A stretch of DNA of 57,078 bases from Tepidisphaera sp. (lineage in GTDB: Bacteria; Planctomycetota; Phycisphaerae; Phycisphaerales; UBA1924), in NCBI GenBank assembly GCA_016124375.1, contig WGNV01000014.1, positions 1 through 57,078 of the forward strand. Reading direction: 5' to 3'. Each line of letters begins with the position of its first letter. Positions within the stretch are counted from its first letter, which is position 1. Positions 56,926 through 57,078 of this stretch are shown here, one piece after another. The translations under genes and the position numbers were made by a program. The notes under the pieces were generated by a model. That model was given only the letters and a program-made list of their open reading frames with translations, searched no databases and was not told the DNA's origin.

Positions 56926-57078
56926 ATGCCCACTCCCACCTGCCCCCGCTGCGGCTACGACCTGTCCGGCCCGGTCGCTACCTGGGACGACACCGGCGTG
57001 TGCCCGCTGGAGGGCACGTGCTCGGAGTGCGGGCTGGGGTTTCGGTGGTTTGATGTGTTCAATCCGAACGCGCGTCGA
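56926..57078 (+). CDS. Zinc-ribbon protein, partial (cut by window end)
   Basis: First 51 residues of an open frame that continues past the window. MPTPTCPRCGYDLSGPVATW then CPLEGTCSECGLGFRWFDVF gives two CxxC zinc-ligand pairs, the same planctomycete ribbon seen in the three paralogues at 8.6-13 kb. Unlike them, it has no hydrophobic segment before the ribbon. AGG lies about 8 bases upstream of the ATG. The rest of the protein cannot be judged. Confidence 0.7.
   Translation, partial: MPTPTCPRCGYDLSGPVATWDDTGVCPLEGTCSECGLGFRWFDVFNPNARR

Overview
The window is a high-GC bacterial chromosome segment, most likely from the phylum Planctomycetota and probably the class Phycisphaerae. The support is a paired DUF1800/DUF1501 operon with a Tat signal, alternative complex III instead of cytochrome bc1, several proteins with the planctomycete CPxCGYDLxG...CPECG zinc-ribbon signature, and dispersed GAGCCCGAAGCGCGAGCGAG-type repeats of the kind known from planctomycete genomes. 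The taxonomic call is inference; no rRNA gene is present.

Layout. 1-5.8 kb (mostly minus): Lon substrate-binding-like protein, a stand-alone nuoH, two small unknowns, and a zinc-ribbon membrane protein next to an SPFH/GYF protein. 5.8-8.4 kb: proBA for proline synthesis. 8.6-13.4 kb (plus): three tandem paralogous membrane proteins (zinc ribbon plus STN-like C-terminal domain), then a DUF4112 protein. 13.7-19.1 kb: short-chain dehydrogenase, low-complexity protein, exported DUF6263-like protein, PilZ protein, HhH-GPD DNA glycosylase, small unknown, class I glutamine amidotransferase.

19.1-35.5 kb is one long minus-strand respiratory island: actABCDEF (alternative complex III), a small His-rich membrane protein, a Sco copper chaperone, and ctaC-ctaD-ctaE-ctaF (caa3-type cytochrome c oxidase) plus one unknown membrane protein. 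Electrons would pass from quinol through complex III directly to the oxidase, whose subunit II carries its own cytochrome c domain. Divergent from it is ctaA (heme A synthase), which makes the heme for the oxidase. The shared intergenic region contains an operator-like palindrome.

37-47 kb: infC, a membrane-anchored Ser/Thr kinase, a cluster of small unknowns, rmuC, a degenerate receiver protein, and groES - small ORF - groEL ending in a strong terminator. 47-51 kb (minus): signalling genes, namely two overlapping PilZ genes, a receiver-GGDEF-degenerate HD-GYP protein, and an overlapping PAS histidine kinase/response regulator pair. 51.4-57 kb: DUF1501/DUF1800, an orphan MacB/FtsX-type permease, one unknown gene and the start of another zinc-ribbon gene cut by the window end.

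The least explained items are the three tandem zinc-ribbon/STN-like membrane proteins with a recently homogenised 203-bp patch, a set of REP/MITE-like inverted repeats, the long insertion in oxidase subunit I, and the N-terminally extended heme A synthase. No tRNA, rRNA, CRISPR array or transposase was seen.
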